From positions 3,906,001 through 3,970,000 of the forward strand of contig JAULSU010000006.1 in assembly GCA_030512335.1 (NCBI GenBank): a stretch of 64,000 bases of DNA, in the 5' to 3' direction. Positions within the stretch are counted from its first letter, which is position 1; every line of letters begins with the position of its first letter. The notes under the pieces were generated by a model. That model had not been told where the DNA came from and did no database searches. It was given only the letters and a program-made list of their open reading frames with translations. The position numbers and the translations under genes were made by a program. This document shows positions 21,461-33,700 of the stretch, piece after piece. Source of the stretch: Immersiella caudata. Lineage: Eukaryota > Ascomycota > Sordariomycetes > Sordariales > Lasiosphaeriaceae.

Positions 21461-23338
21461 CATTTACTTATATAAATATATATATTACTATATTATTAGC
21501 TGATTAAAGTGGTATTATAAATTAGTTTTATTGTATAGCAGGCTTAAAGAGTCTGTAAGATTTATGTTCTTAGACTTTTAATTAGTTACATACTATATAA
21601 CTGTTAATAACCTTTTTCAACTTTTTATCCTTAGAAAGGTGTAACCCTGTTGGACTTATAATAACGTTTTCACCCTTGTAGTATATTTACCTGTTTAAGG
21701 GGTGTAAATATGTTAAGTGTACTTTTATTATTTACTAAGGGAGTAAATATATGGCTTATTATTATAATATACCTTTACTTTAACTTTATTAATTCAGACA
21801 CTTTAAGGGAGGGGTAATCGCTCCCTTGGGTATATACACCTTATTACAATCGGGGTGTATTTAATATTCCTGAGTGAAATGGTATATATCTTTAGAATTC
21901 TCCTAAAAGATACTTATAAGTGTAGGTCTTTATAACTTCTTCTTAGGTTAACTAATAATCATATTATTACCATTTAACGTGAGATTCCTATATTAAATTC
22001 ATACAGATTGTTGATTTATTTACTGGTATTTAATTATCTAAGGTTTAAGGGTGTACCTTAAAGTACTGTCTATTACTTTTAAAAACATTAAGATTGGTTT
22101 AGGATTTCCAGTATTTCCCTAATAATTAGACCACTCGGTTAACTTGTTAGCTTTTTCATTCTCTCATCTCTTAATGTGGGGGATTCAAAAGTGGAACAGC
22201 ATTACTAATTTGACCGATTGAGTTCACTTTAAGTTCGATTTGTAAATTAGGAAGTAATACAGGTTATTATAATTAGACAAAACCTTAACGGGTTCATTTA
22301 TCTTATTGAGGTAAGGAGCTTATTTAGAGAAACATTAGATAATTACCGTAGGTTCTTTATCGTGGACGGGATATCTGATTACTGGTTTATAAAATCTTTT
22401 TAAGAAGGTAATTAGGGAGAGTAACCTTTTATCTCTTTGTCAACTTAGCGCTCCTTTACACAGGTACTTAAAAGTATCAGGTTCAATACAAAATAGCTTC
22501 AAGAAATCTAGTATATTAATATTGATATTAGCGTAATTATAAAAGCCTGTTTTAACTTTTTAAATGTTATTTACTATTATGTTATCCAGATATATGGTTG
22601 ACCTTTACTTATCAGTTTATATAAGGGTTTAGCAATTTTAGTAAAATGTTAGATAAACTGTTAGATAAACTATTAGTAAAAGTTTACAAAGTTAATAAAG
22701 GCTTAAACTCCTGTTTTTGAAGTAAGTGTTAATTAGTTTTCAACAGCGTTAATCTTTCAGTTTTATATTTCTACCGAAAGGTTTTAAACCTTAAGTAGTC
22801 TAGTTCTTATGTGAAGAAGTAGCTTTTAACTGGATTTATTGTAAGGTTTACCTTGTTTAACATGTTAAGGACTTAATTTACATATCTTCTGTGTTTTTTC
22901 CTTCTTTTAAAATATACCAGGATACTTATCTTTGGCCTTAATTTAAATGTATTTAGATATTTTTAGGGAGTTAAAGACTAAGAATTAACCTGCTTTAATA
23001 ATCTTCTTACTTAACTTATTAACTATAGTAAGGGATGGTGATTCTTAATAGTGTTATCTTTTAATAAGCGATAGTTAACTACTACTTGTAATTTACCGTC
23101 CCTTTTAAGTATAAACAGACAGGGCTTTTATCTATTCAAGGTTAAGATAATACGTTAGGAAAGATCGTAATTAAATTTTTACCTTTAATTTAATCTTATA
23201 ATTATAAGGTCTGAAGTTAAGGAAGTGTAATCACATCTCTTCAAATATTAAGTACCTTTGGTACTCCTTTAGGACTTTAAGTACGGATGTCCACCCCAAA
23301 AGTTCTGTCCAGGCGCTAATTACGCCACTCCCTTTATG
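21461..23338 (-). mobile_element. Degraded Ty3/gypsy internal sequence (reverse orientation)
   Basis: Stretches match the chromovirus at 29542-37519 in order and orientation. For example about 21540-21640 matches about 31910-32020, and about 23030-23110 ('gtaatttaccgtcc...') matches about 33545-33640 in the reverse transcriptase region. No open frame survives. It is interrupted at about 23339 by a Tc1-like element. Confidence 0.55.
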
Positions 23339-24744
23339 TACATGCTCAGGCTTCAACCCCTTTTTTTTCGGCCCTCTTTATATTTATTCCCTCCCCCTAA
23401 CTAAATAACTTGCTTAACATGCTAAGGAATCCTCATAATCCAGGCTTGAATCGGTTCCAGCTTTAATTCTTTCCAGTAACGATCCTACTCTTTAATAACC
23501 TCTTAACGGCATTTTAAAGCCCCCTTTTTCGTAATATATCTTTTCATCTATAGCTAACATAATCGTATTTATACTCAAGCTATTAAGCGTGGGTTTAAGC
23601 CGAATTACCGGCCGTTTCTTCTAAAGGATAAATAGTTTGAAAATGCTCCCCGTTCTAGCCGTCTATTAAAACAAACCCCTGAAAATATCGAAAAAGTTAT
23701 CACTAAGGTATAAACTAATCGATACAGGTGTAAGAAAACTACTGCTAATCTGGCTGGCGAGCTTAGCCTTAAAGGGATTAAGATCTCAGCTATAACGATC
23801 CTTTAGATCTTTAAAAAAGCAGGTTTCAAGAAAACCAAACCGATAAGGAAACCTGGATTAACAAAAAAGATAAAGGATAATCACCTTTAATAGTGTTTAA
23901 CTTATTAAGATTAGACTTTAGAGGATTAGAAACGAGTAATTTAATTAGATGAAACAGCTGTTATTCTTTTTTATCGTCGTAGTGGTTATTAAATCTAAAG
24001 GACGAAAGATAAACGATTTATACAAAGCGCTATTTGAAAGCGTTAGAAAAGATATTCTAAGTTTATGTTTTAGGGTTGTTTTTCTTATGATAAGAAAGGT
24101 CCTTTTTATTATTAGCTTCTAAAAATAAAACAAGAAAAAGAATAAGTAGAGAAAGCTATTAAAAAGATGAATAAAGAGCTGGAACCTGTCTTTTGGAAGG
24201 AATGGGAGCTTTAAACTAGAATAAAAAGGTTATTATTAGCCCTTATTCCTGGCTAAAAACCCTAGTGGAAATGGAATAAAAGAAATGGTAAACTGATTTA
24301 AGAATGTAAGGGTAGGATTAACTAATATCGTTACTAAACGAAAATCCGTTTTCTTTAACTCTTTCCTTTTGTAAAAGAGTGTAAAAAGGATCGACTTAAT
24401 ACAATAGTTTAAAAAGATGGTGGTTTAACACACACTTATTATATCTAAAATCGGATTTACAGCTTTTACTAAGTTAAAAGACTCCTTTGGCCAGGTAACT
24501 CGCCTAGCTTAAATCTAATTAAGCCATATTAGCCGTAGATAAAAAGATACACTACGAAAAAAGGGGCTTTAAAAAGCCGTTAAGAGGCTATTAAAAAGTG
24601 GGAGCGTTACTAGAAAGAATTAAAGCTGGAACAGATTTAAGCCTAGATTACAAAGATTCCTTAGAATGTTAAGTAAATTATTCAATTAAGGAGAGGGAAT
24701 AAATATAAAAAGGGCCGAAAAAGGGGGTGGAAGCTTCAGCATAA
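23339..24744 (+). mobile_element. Tc1/mariner-like (DDE_3) transposon relic, about 1.4 kb
   Basis: The ends form a long inverted repeat: 23341-23440 (CATGCTCAGGCTTC, cggccctctttatatttattccctcc, cttaacatgctaaggaatcc) mirrors 24655-24742. The plus strand carries a broken Tc1-type transposase with FKKTKPIRKPGLTKKIKDN, LDETAVILFYRRSGY (first catalytic Asp), FMF-GCFSYDKKGPFYY, and near the end the RLA-I-LSHISR remnant of the Asn-Pro-rich DDE end. More than a dozen stops interrupt it. Confidence 0.65.
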
Positions 24745-26091
24745 CAGTTTAATTACTTTTTTGACCTTACATAAGGTATTTGTGAAGATTCACTTAAAAC
24801 AGAACTTGTATATTTAAGCTAACATGAGGGACATTTCCTTGAAAGCTAATCTTTAGTAAATGGTCAAATAAAATATGAAATGTTTTTAAAACAGTTCTGT
24901 AAATTTTAAGTAAAAATTTACCTTAATGGTTTTACCTATATATTTAAAACCTACTTACATAAAATTTAGTCAATATTAGATATCTTAACATACGCCTTAA
25001 GTATAATTATAGTTATAAAATAGAAACACTTATGTGAATAATATCTTTCATGATATTAAGTAAGTTATTTCTGATGTGGTAAGTGATAAAAGTAGATAGA
25101 ATAATTACAATACAGTAACGTAAGGTATATTAATTGTAAATTCAGGTAATATAAATCGGTTAAGGAAAAGTACATTGTCAATTTTATAAAGTAATCCTCC
25201 TTTTTGACTTTACTAATGTTACTCTAAGAATGTCTATTTTACATTAACGTTAAAGGTTTAAATACCTTATTATTAGTTTTAAATATATATAGGAAAGTGT
25301 AGAAATTGTTGTTATTACCCCATCTGGGGAATCAAAGTGTCTAGTTTCATAACTCATATTAGTATAATTATGATAACTAAAATCTAATTCTTTAACTACA
25401 ATTTATTTTTTCATTTCTTCGTCTTTTCTATTTTAACTGCCCTTGTAAAGTAAAACAAAGTATTTAAATACAAGTTAATAACTAACATATTATAACCCCC
25501 TACTTCAATAAACGAAGGTATCAATGTTTAAAATGTACTTATTAAAGCTTTATATAAACATAACTTGAATTAAAGGCCGAGATTAAAACTATAGGTAAAG
25601 GCATCACTGGAGCTATAAGTAAAAGCTGAGAGTGGGGCTTTAAGAAATTTAAAGTTAACTCAACCAAGGGACACCATAACTTATAACCGTTTTGACCTGA
25701 AAATATTTATAAGCACCTATCTTAAATCCTAACAATGAGGTTAGTAGTGAAGTGTTACGTTTTATTAAATATATATGGGATTCAAAGTAACTTACAACGT
25801 ATATTCTATCTGTTCACTTATTAAGCAACCTGTAAAAAAGAATAAACTGTTATATTTCATAAGACGTAGTAAAGGTTAAGATCCACAATAAATGCAACGG
25901 CTTTATCTCTTATCATTTTATCCTTGTATTCAAGTTACATTATTCAGTAGCTACTTATAATGAATAATAAAACTTCTAGTATGATAAGTATAGTAATAAT
26001 ACTTAAATATATTACGATATTAAAACACTACAATCTGGTTCGTTATACTTAGGGTCTTATAAACTAGCGTGATTCACCTTATGTTACGACC
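24745..26091. other. Unresolved AT-rich transposon debris
   Basis: No frame, repeat or domain could be assigned with confidence. Its place between the Tc1-like insertion and an LTR start (26092) suggests the remaining 5' part of the reverse-orientation gypsy element of 21461-23338. Confidence 0.35.
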
Positions 26092-26249
26092 TCAGCCTAT
26101 CGACAGTCGGTCGGCAGGGTCGCTAGATAGGTTGGGTGGGTAGAGAGGAGTAATACACAAGTAAGTACTTATAATTAGGGGGTTTATTTATTAATAGTGG
26201 TCCTATGTCACTATAATACAGAGTAACACTTTAAGTGTTGGTGCAGTAG
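26092..26249 (-). repeat. Chromovirus LTR, first 158 bp only
   Basis: It starts TGTTACGACCTC and follows the LTR family to ...GTGTTGGTGCAGTAG, where a hAT terminus begins. The rest of this LTR is not on the other side of the hAT element: the flank there (29542) restarts about 35 bases earlier in the LTR, so it comes from another LTR copy. Confidence 0.75.
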
Positions 26250-27340
26250 CAGGGTTGTTAAATTAATCAGTCAGTCTTAGTCAGTGGTGTGACTAAGACT
26301 GACTAAGACTAATGTAGTCATGACTAGCCTTGGCATTAATCAGTCACAGCCTTGACTAAGACTGACTAACATTAGTCTTAGTTAGTCTTAGTCTGACTAT
26401 TAGTCAGTAATGTAAAACGATTTAATATTCTCTTTAATGATGGATTCTAAGTATAATGATGGATTATAAGTATAATAATAGGTAATAAGTATAATAATAA
26501 AATAATTAATAGTAATAATAGTAAAAGTATTAATTACCGTTTTTCCAGCTATCGGTTCTCGTAAATACGTAATATATTCCATTTCTTCAGTAGGTTGTGT
26601 ATAAAATTCATCGTCGTCATCTGAAGCGTCGTAGGTATTCTCCACCGCTGGAATAATATTAAGTTCTTCTTGCACACTATTAAAATTAGCATCAGTATTA
26701 CTATTATAGTAATGAATAATAGTAAATAATAGTAACTTACTTAAAGAATTCTTCTTTTATAAGCCTTCCAACGTGTTGTTCAGTAGAATCTTCAAAATGT
26801 AAGTTGCCCCCTTGTCGAAAAGGGCTTAATTTAAATCGAGGGTCAAGAAATATAGAATGAATATACGGCTGGAATTTTTTTAATCGTTGTTGTGTAAGTT
26901 TTCGTGGATAGTATTTTTTCAATTTCTCAATTCCAGCCTTTATACTATCAATAAAGGCTTCATACCAGTCCCTCTATTCATAATTAGTATTAAATGAATT
27001 ATTATAATTATAAAGAATAAAACTTACTAATTCAGGCTCTTCTATAGCCAGATTTTCAAATTCCTCGATTGAAGCCTATAGTTTATTATAAATCGAATAA
27101 ACAAAAAATAAGGCTTTATTAATATTAGTATAATACTCGCTTTGAAGCCTTACTACAGGCTTTACAAGTACTATAAATATCTTTTCTAGTTGTTGTAAAG
27201 TATGCCATTCCGAAGGGCTTAGAAATATTCTTTTATACTCTTTGTTTGTAGTATTTCGGTATATGTAATTTAGTGGTTGTTGTAATTCCAGAGCCGTGCT
27301 AATCATATAGTAGGTTGAATTCCATCTGGTAGGGGTATCT

Positions 27341-27835
27341 TGTTACGACCTCTACCTGTCGACAAGCGGTCGGCAGGGTCGCTGGATAGGTAGGGTGGGG
27401 TAGAGAGGAGTGGCACAGAGGCAAGTCCTTACAGACGGGGTTCACTGGTCAATGGCGGTCGTATATCACTATAAGACAGAGCAACACTCCGAGTGTTGGC
27501 ACAGTAAGACACAATCGAAGTTAGTTCAATTGACGAGCGAATACTTACGTAAAGAACTAAGATTCCTCACCATAGTCGAACTAGCCAACTATCTATACTA
27601 CTAAGGAATAGAAGTACTTCGTACCTTACTTAACATGCTTAACATGCTTTACAGGTGAGCGTGTTGATCAGGTTGAGCACCAGATAAAGGTGCTTAACAT
27701 GCTTAACATCTTAGGCTAGTGATTTCGTTAATCACTCCGTGCGACTTCGTTGATACTACTGTGGTGGCGTACGGTGGCGTCTGCGGGGACACGTCGGTCC
27801 GAGCCGACCATAAGGGCGGCTTGCAGGTCGTCACA
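27341..27835 (-). repeat. Solo chromovirus LTR, 495 bp, TSD TATCT
   Basis: It runs from TGTTACGACC to GGTCGTCACA and is flanked by TATCT on both sides (27336-27340, 27836-27840). The LTR family consensus direction is reverse here. It is inserted in the transposase of the hAT element and is itself only lightly mutated. Confidence 0.9.
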
Positions 27836-28387
27836 TATCTAAAATATAAAAAAGTTAGTATTTATGAAAGATAATAATAATAACAATAAAGAATAATCAA
27901 GATAAAAGTAAATACTTACCTAGTGGTATAACTCTTTTATTAAAAGATTGGGGTAAAATATCTTCTTCTTTAGCTTGTCGAATGCCTTTTTGAAAAAGCT
28001 TTTTAATATCGGTAATATATTTTACCATTGTTGCAATTCTTCGTATTCTTGCTGTAAGGCCTATTAAAGTAAGTAAATAATAATTAATAATAATGATTTA
28101 TAACTTAATATTGAATTCAGGAGTATTGAATTCCTCCTCTTCTACTACTTCGTTTAGATTATTTAATTCTAGCAGCCTTCTGTTTATAAAAGTGCTTAAT
28201 TGTTGGCTTAAATCGGCCGTAATAAGGAATTCTTTCGATATATCACCCGCTACTAAGTGTGAAATATGGGTAACACATCGAATATCGTACTGAAATTCTG
28301 GATTTATTCGTTTAAATTCGGTAACAAAGGCGTTATTATTGGTTGCGTTATCGCGGGTAATTCTGTTATAATTATCAGTAATCAGTA

Positions 28388-28513
<126 letters not shown>

Positions 28514-28811
28514 TTCTAACAATACTTTTTCTTTTCTTTTCTATTCTATTCTATTCTATTCTATTCTATTCTAGTCTATTATTAATATTGATTACTAATA
28601 TATTACTAAATGACTATCAATTCTACTATAGAATCTATACGAATATTCTCTTTACTACTGCTTAATAATTCTATTGTTCTTTTATAACTATATAAAGCTT
28701 CCTTTTTCTCATTGTGTAAAATTAAATTCTTTACTATTTACACTAAATCATAAGAACAATAACAGCTACTATTTACCACCACCACTACCACTAGTACTAC
28801 TACTACTACTA

Positions 28812-29084
28812 AAAATGTCTTCGTTTATTCACAGCTCTGGCGACGAAGCCTCAAGCTCAAATTACAAAACCAGCCAGCCTATTTCTGGCCAAGAATCTAC
28901 TGTTATTAATAGTAGTAATTCTACTAAGGATTATTCGATTTCGAAATTTAACCAGCTTTCTTTTAAACTAGAAGCCGATTCTTCATCAAATATTTATATA
29001 TTTAACAACGGCGTATTTACAAGAACATTATTACCAATTAATACATCTCAAGAAAGGCAAATGGTAGTTCAGTGTACTACGTAA
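28812..29084 (+). CDS. Small Ser/Asn-rich reading frame inside the hAT element
   Basis: The ATG at 28812 opens MSSFIHSSGDEASSSNYK, a Ser/Asn/Thr-rich 90-residue stretch that stays open in otherwise mutated DNA. It runs into GTAAGT at 29082, a good donor, followed by the long (TTA)n run. It reads opposite to the transposase and towards the element's right end. It could be the first exon of an accessory hAT protein or chance. No domain is recognised. Confidence 0.3.
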   Translation, partial: KMSSFIHSSGDEASSSNYKTSQPISGQESTVINSSNSTKDYSISKFNQLSFKLEADSSSNIYIFNNGVFTRTLLPINTSQERQMVVQCTT

Positions 29085-29094
29085 GTATTATATT

Positions 29095-29290
<196 letters not shown>

Positions 29291-29541
29291 GGCAATAACC
29301 AGTTAATTGTAATTAATGCTTAGTGTTAATTAAAATGTAGAATATAATATATTTATATATATATAAAAGCTTTAGTCATTTTAGTCAGTCTTAATCAGTC
29401 ACTGGACTGACTAAGACTAACCTTAATCAGTCAGGGCTGTAACTAAGACTAATGTAGTCAGTAAAAAGTGTGACTAATAGTCAGTCAGTCTTAGTTAGTC
29501 AGTCAAATGACTAATGACTAGTGACTAATTTAACAACCCTG

Positions 29542-29896
29542 GTACAGAGTAACACTCTAAGTGTTATTACAGTAAGACATAATCGAAATTAGTTTAATTA
29601 ATAAGCGAATACTTACGTGAGGAATAAAAGGTTCCTCACACTATTATAGGTATGATAATAGCTATCTATACTAACTAATAGTGATATAACTTATACTTTA
29701 ATCTGTTACTTTATCTAATGGTGTTTACAGATCACAGAGCAAGTGCTCTATGGGTCTGGGCCTACTCTACAACAAAGCAGTTTCTTAGCACGGAGCACAT
29801 AGTTCTAGGTAGTTACCGCACAGTGTTTCATACTATAACGTCTGCGGGGACACGTCAGTCCGTCCCGGCCATAAAGGTGGCCCGTAAGCCGTCACA
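29542..29896 (-). repeat. Chromovirus copy 1, partial 3' LTR (355 bp)
   Basis: It begins with the hAT target duplication GTACAGAG and ends GCCGTCACA. After that octamer its 347 bases align without a gap to 37173-37519 of the partner LTR. Confidence 0.88.
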
Positions 29897-30599
29897 CAAT
29901 CCCCCCTTTTTAACTTCTTTTTTTACAAAGAAAACTATAACTGTAAGTTTCTTTCTTTAACAACCTTACCATACCTCATTATCGTGTTAATAAGTGTAGC
30001 CCCCCCCCCCCACCAACCGTCGTAAAGACCTTACAGCCCGTATTTCCGTGTTTAGTCAAGAGATATCTCCCTACCTTACGTTATCCGATTCTAACTCCTA
30101 CTTCGTATACCGATCTGTAAACGTTTATTATAACGCTTTTAAAAATAACGCGGATTTTTAGCAGAAGTTGATTTCTTAGAAGGAGAAATTAGATAAAGCC
30201 CGGAACAAGGCGTCAGAGGAGATAACTACTACTTAGAAATCACTTACTGCTGCCTTTTTTAAGGTGTAATGGCTTAAGTAATAACTGAAGGTGATTAATA
30301 ACAAAGCTTATACTACGTTTAGCAAGGATTTAAAAGTGATCTAATCCCTTAAAGCTAAAGAGGCGCGGACTGGCTTTTCTCCTAAGGTGATGGTTAAGTC
30401 GTTTAACTAAGGTGCCTTCCTAAATGGCGATACAGTCACGGGTTCTCTACAATTAACGACTACTTTTTCTTAAGGTAAGCCGTCGCCTCTAATCATGGCA
30501 CTTGTGCTGACAGTTGTTCTTAGATCCATTCTGGGGGAGGTAAGCCGGTTACTAGGGTTAAGGGTTATAATAATAAAAGTACGTTTTAATTAATAAAAT

Positions 30600-30718
30600 G
30601 GTTTGTTAACGTAATAACTAACACGCTTACTCCTTATTTTCTATATAGTAAGCTTAGGGCGTGTTATATAAAAGAAATAGTTAGTAAAAGGTCGTGGGTT
30701 CGATTCCCACACGGGCTA
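30600..30718 (+). other. tRNA-like sequence inside chromovirus copy 1 (antisense)
   Basis: A 7-pair acceptor stem (GGTTTGT with ACGGGCT, several G-U pairs), D-arm remnant, CTTAC/GTAAA-type anticodon stem split by an intron-like insert, AAGGTC variable loop and a perfect T arm, GTGGGTTCGATTCCCAC. The T arm and variable loop are closest to a fungal tRNA-Thr. The same sequence occurs at the same place in copy 2 (53505-53620). Confidence 0.6.
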
Positions 30719-33700
30719 CTTATCCCTTCCTTTCAACCTGTATTAAGGTGTGAAAGGAAAGGGACCCTTTTTACATGGCTGACAGTGCCATTATAATGCC
30801 CTTCGCGCCGTGGTCCTCTGGGGTTAGCGCCTTTTTACTAGTTATGGTCGGTCTGGATTTTCGTGGTGGGATTTCTTAATCAGTTCTGGGTAAAGGAGAT
30901 TATTAACTAGCTCTTAAGAGTTTAACTTAGGGCTGTAATTTAACCACTTAATAAGATTATAAAGTTTACCTTTATAATATTATAAATCCAGGACTTCTTC
31001 GACATTAAAGTCTTCTTTATCGGCGTGTACTTTAATCTTCTTCTCAATAAGGATGTTCCTTAGTGCTGGCTTAAAATAGGAGATATAGAAAACCTTAATC
31101 CGTACCTTTATAAAAGTGGGTAAGTTGAGTTTGTAATTAAAGGTGGCGATCTTCCTTTTAATAAGGAACGGTCTAAGTTTTTTAAAATCAAGTTTATAAC
31201 TTAGCCGTTAAATGTGTAGGTTTTATAAAAAAAAAGGTAGATTAGGTCCCCCTTTTGGAGAGTTAGGTTTTTAGCTCTTTTATTATCGTAATATCCCTTT
31301 ATTTATTCTTAGGTGAATTCCAGTTCGGCTTTAAGGTAGTTATACAGTTCCTAAAGTCTGTCGGCTTAAATAGCGGCTCTGGGCGTATCCGTAAGTAGTC
31401 CTTAACGGAGTTCTAGTTCTTAGCCAAATAGTGTAAAAAATGGGGAGATCTCAGTTAACTTAATAATAATAGTGTTATAAGTTATCTGTGCTATTAGTAA
31501 CAGTTTAAACCAGTTATTATATTCAAAGTTAACAAACACTCAGAGGTACACTTTAAAAGTCTGGTTCAGACGTTCCATTTATCCGTCAGTCTAGGGATAA
31601 AAGGCTGTTAACAGTTTACTTTTCACGCCCATTTGTTACATTAATCCTTACCAGAATTTAAAAACGAATAACTTATCTCAGTTAAAAACAATATCATCAG
31701 GCCAAAGGTGTTAAAAGACAATATACCGCTTAAAAAGGTAAGCAAGTTATTCGGCCGTTATTCATGTTAAACATAGCAAGAAGTATACCCATTTCGTCAT
31801 TCTGTCGATAATTACCTAAATAAAGTCGTAACTGATGTTTATAGCTAAATCCTTTAAGTCAGGGATTCTAATGATAAAGTCCATCAAAATAAAGCTCTAT
31901 AATATACTAAGGGTTAAAAGTGGTTTGAAGAGTCTATAAGGTTTATATCTGTGTGTCTTTATCCGGTTATAAATATCACAATTATTAATAACCTTTTCCA
32001 CCAGCTTTTTTATCTCTAGGAAGGTGTATCTTTATCGTATTTAATAAAGCGTTTTTACTTTTCCCATATACCCTCTAATTTTTACTTCATGTACCTGTTA
32101 AATGTACTTCTTTCGTTTTATATAACTGTAAATATAAGGCTTCCCTTTGAAAAAGAGGAGGTCGCTTAGCTGTAATCCTCCCTTTAATTCCTTTAGCAGT
32201 TTATTAGCTTTTTCATAAGAAGGGTAAAGTCCTCTAACTTAATAAGAAACGTTATAGTAACCTAAGAAATCCTCTCTTCTGGCTTAAAAGTCGTCCTATT
32301 CCTATCTAATATAATATTCCTAATAAGAGTTAGTAAAAAGTTAAAGGCTATCGCCAGCCGTCTAATCCGGGTATTAATTTATAAAAACCTAAGTTTCCTC
32401 TAACATCCAGTCGTCGGAGACTTAAGGGGTGTGTTCCAGGGTACTATCTGCCACTAAGATAAACATCGTGACAGGTTTAAGGTCTTTAACGTTCTCTTAA
32501 TAATCGTGGCGTCGGTTAAAGGTATTAGCCCTTCTATTCTTTATTCCCTTAACGTGGTAGATCTTAAAGTGGAACGGTGCCATTAATTCAGCCCATCTTA
32601 CCTACCAGGGGCTAAGTTTCTTCGTCAGGAAGTAGTATAAATTATTATAATCGGATAAAACTTCAACAGGTTCTTTTATACCACTAAATTAAGGGGCCTA
32701 TTTTATAAAACACCAAATAATAACCATTAGTTCCTTATCATAAATAGGGTACCTTAGTATTAGCCCGTGGACTCCTTTTAACAAAAAGGCCACTAGGTGT
32801 CAGAGTCCGTTGTCACCTATCTGGCTTAGCACTCCTCCACAGGTAAAGTTAAAAATGTCGGTTTTAACTCGAAAAGGTTTCAAAAAGTCGGAGAGTACTA
32901 GCACTAATACTATTATAAAACCGCGTTTCAATTCGTCAAATACCTTCTATTATCGTTCTATCTATATAAATAGCTTTCCTTCACCCGTAAGTTCGTAAAA
33001 TGGTTTAGTAATTTTAACAAAATATCGTATAAACCGTTAGTAGAAGTTCGTAAAGCTAATAGAGGCTTAAGTTCCTGTTTATAAAATAGGTGTTAACTAG
33101 TTCGTAACTGCCTCGACCTTCGACTTCTACATCTCCATCCTTCCGGGTAATATTTTAAATCCTAGGAAATCGAGCTCCTAGACGTGGAATTAACTTTTAA
33201 TGGGGTTTACCGTTAAGTTAGCCTTTTCCAGGGTGGAGAGGACGAGGTGGATATACTTACGGTACTCTTTATATCCCTTTAAATAAATAAAAATATCGTT
33301 AAGGTAAACAAACATAAATTTATCGATAAAGGGATGGAGAACGTAGTTAATTATACTCTAATACGTCGCTAAGGCGTTAGTGAGCCTAAAGGGCATCACT
33401 TAGTATTTGTAATAACCTAAACGTATCCGGAATACGGTCTTCCACTTATCTCTAAGGTAGATCCGTTAATAACCAAATACGTTTAAAAAGTTAAACAAGG
33501 AGAAGTAATTTACTCCGGCGATTTTTTCTCTAAACTTGTTAATCAGGGGTAGTAGGTATCGATTCTTAACAGTATCTTTGTTTAAGGAACGGTAATCGAC
33601 TATTATACGTAATTTACCGTCCTTTTTAAGTACAAATAAGATTAGGTAACCCGCCGGTGATTAGGATTCCTAGATAAATCCTGAGGTAAGGTTTTCTTCA

